The position numbers and the translations under genes were made by a program. The notes below the pieces were generated by a model. That model was not told the origin of the DNA. It searched no databases and saw only the letters and a program-made list of their open reading frames with translations. Source: Treponema sp. (GTDB lineage: Bacteria; Spirochaetota; Spirochaetia; Treponematales; Breznakiellaceae). Taken from it: a DNA stretch of 22,530 nucleotides. Positions within the stretch are counted from its first letter, which is position 1, and every line of letters begins with the position of its first letter. Location of the stretch: positions 1 through 22,530 of the forward strand of contig JAITEW010000094.1 in the NCBI GenBank assembly GCA_031281855.1. Reading direction: 5' to 3'. Shown here piece after piece: positions 22,458 through 22,530 of this stretch.

Positions 22458-22530
22458 CCTCCCCCCTCCCTGCGGGGCCCCAGCAAGCCGCCTCTGCCGA
22501 ACCTTCCGCCAAACAACCGGGAAGCGTCGT
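22454..22530 (-). CDS. Possible 3' end of an upstream gene (feoA or other) overlapping feoB
   Basis: A frame entering from the right edge ends ...GPRREGGG with a TGA at 22454-22456 that overlaps the feoB ATG as ATGA. A four-base overlap of this kind is common between feoA and feoB. Only about 24 Gly/Arg-rich residues are visible, with nothing diagnostic of FeoA, so this is suggested by position only. Confidence 0.3.
   Translation of the reverse strand, partial: DASRLFGGRFGRGGLLGPRREGGG

Overview
The window looks like part of a spirochaete chromosome, most probably a Treponema-like gut lineage. This is an inference, not a database match. It rests on the divergent dnaA / gyrB pair around a replication origin, the moderately high GC content judged by eye (a little above 50%), and the style of the proteins (Dam-type methylase, DUF2156 protein, GH78 enzyme, fermentative CoA-acylating aldehyde dehydrogenase). 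No rRNA, tRNA, IS element, phage gene or CRISPR array is visible. Coding density is high.

Layout. 1-3153 is the origin region: the 5' part of dnaA on the minus strand (running off the left edge), a 388-base oriC-like spacer with DnaA boxes, and gyrB on the plus strand. 3248-13054 is a block of eight genes, all on the minus strand. In transcription order these are: an SDR, a zinc alcohol/polyol dehydrogenase and a cupin (first operon); then a CoA-acylating aldehyde dehydrogenase, sucC, sucD and lpd (second operon, with its own strong promoter); then a cytoplasmic GH78 alpha-L-rhamnosidase-like enzyme. Back to back with the SDR operon, on the plus strand, are a beta-propeller lactonase and a second zinc polyol dehydrogenase (13296-15497). 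15494-17941 is a minus-strand operon of a DUF2156 protein, an orphan Dam-type adenine methylase and an M50 site-2-type protease. 18038-20299 holds pepT and a glycerolipid acyltransferase on the plus strand. 20262-22457 is feoB on the minus strand, probably preceded by another gene whose 3' end overlaps its start.

How the genes may work together. The central block reads as a sugar / polyol oxidation and fermentation locus. A glycosidase releases sugars. Two MDR dehydrogenases, an SDR and a lactonase oxidise sugars or polyols. An aldehyde dehydrogenase makes an acyl-CoA (succinyl-CoA is the best guess), which SucCD can turn into the free acid with NTP formation. No transporter, dehydratase, aldolase or kinase lies in the window, so the substrate is not determined. 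Two promoters in this block carry clear operator-like palindromes: one of LacI/CcpA type (TGTAACCGATTACA) and one of FadR/GntR type (TGGTAATACCA).

The most notable signals are: (1) three consecutive promoters whose -10 box ends exactly 6 bases before the ATG, with no Shine-Dalgarno, pointing to leaderless mRNAs; (2) the paired TGGTATTA repeats exactly two helical turns apart over the aldehyde dehydrogenase promoter; (3) the LacI-type operator at the predicted start site of the SDR operon; (4) an SDR in which the catalytic Tyr is Phe; (5) an unusual acyl-substrate loop in SucD; (6) a repeated GACAAGCCGGGAG element at gene ends; and (7) two tail-to-tail gene overlaps. No wholly new multi-gene system is evident. 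The candidates are regulatory or enzymatic oddities in otherwise recognisable genes.
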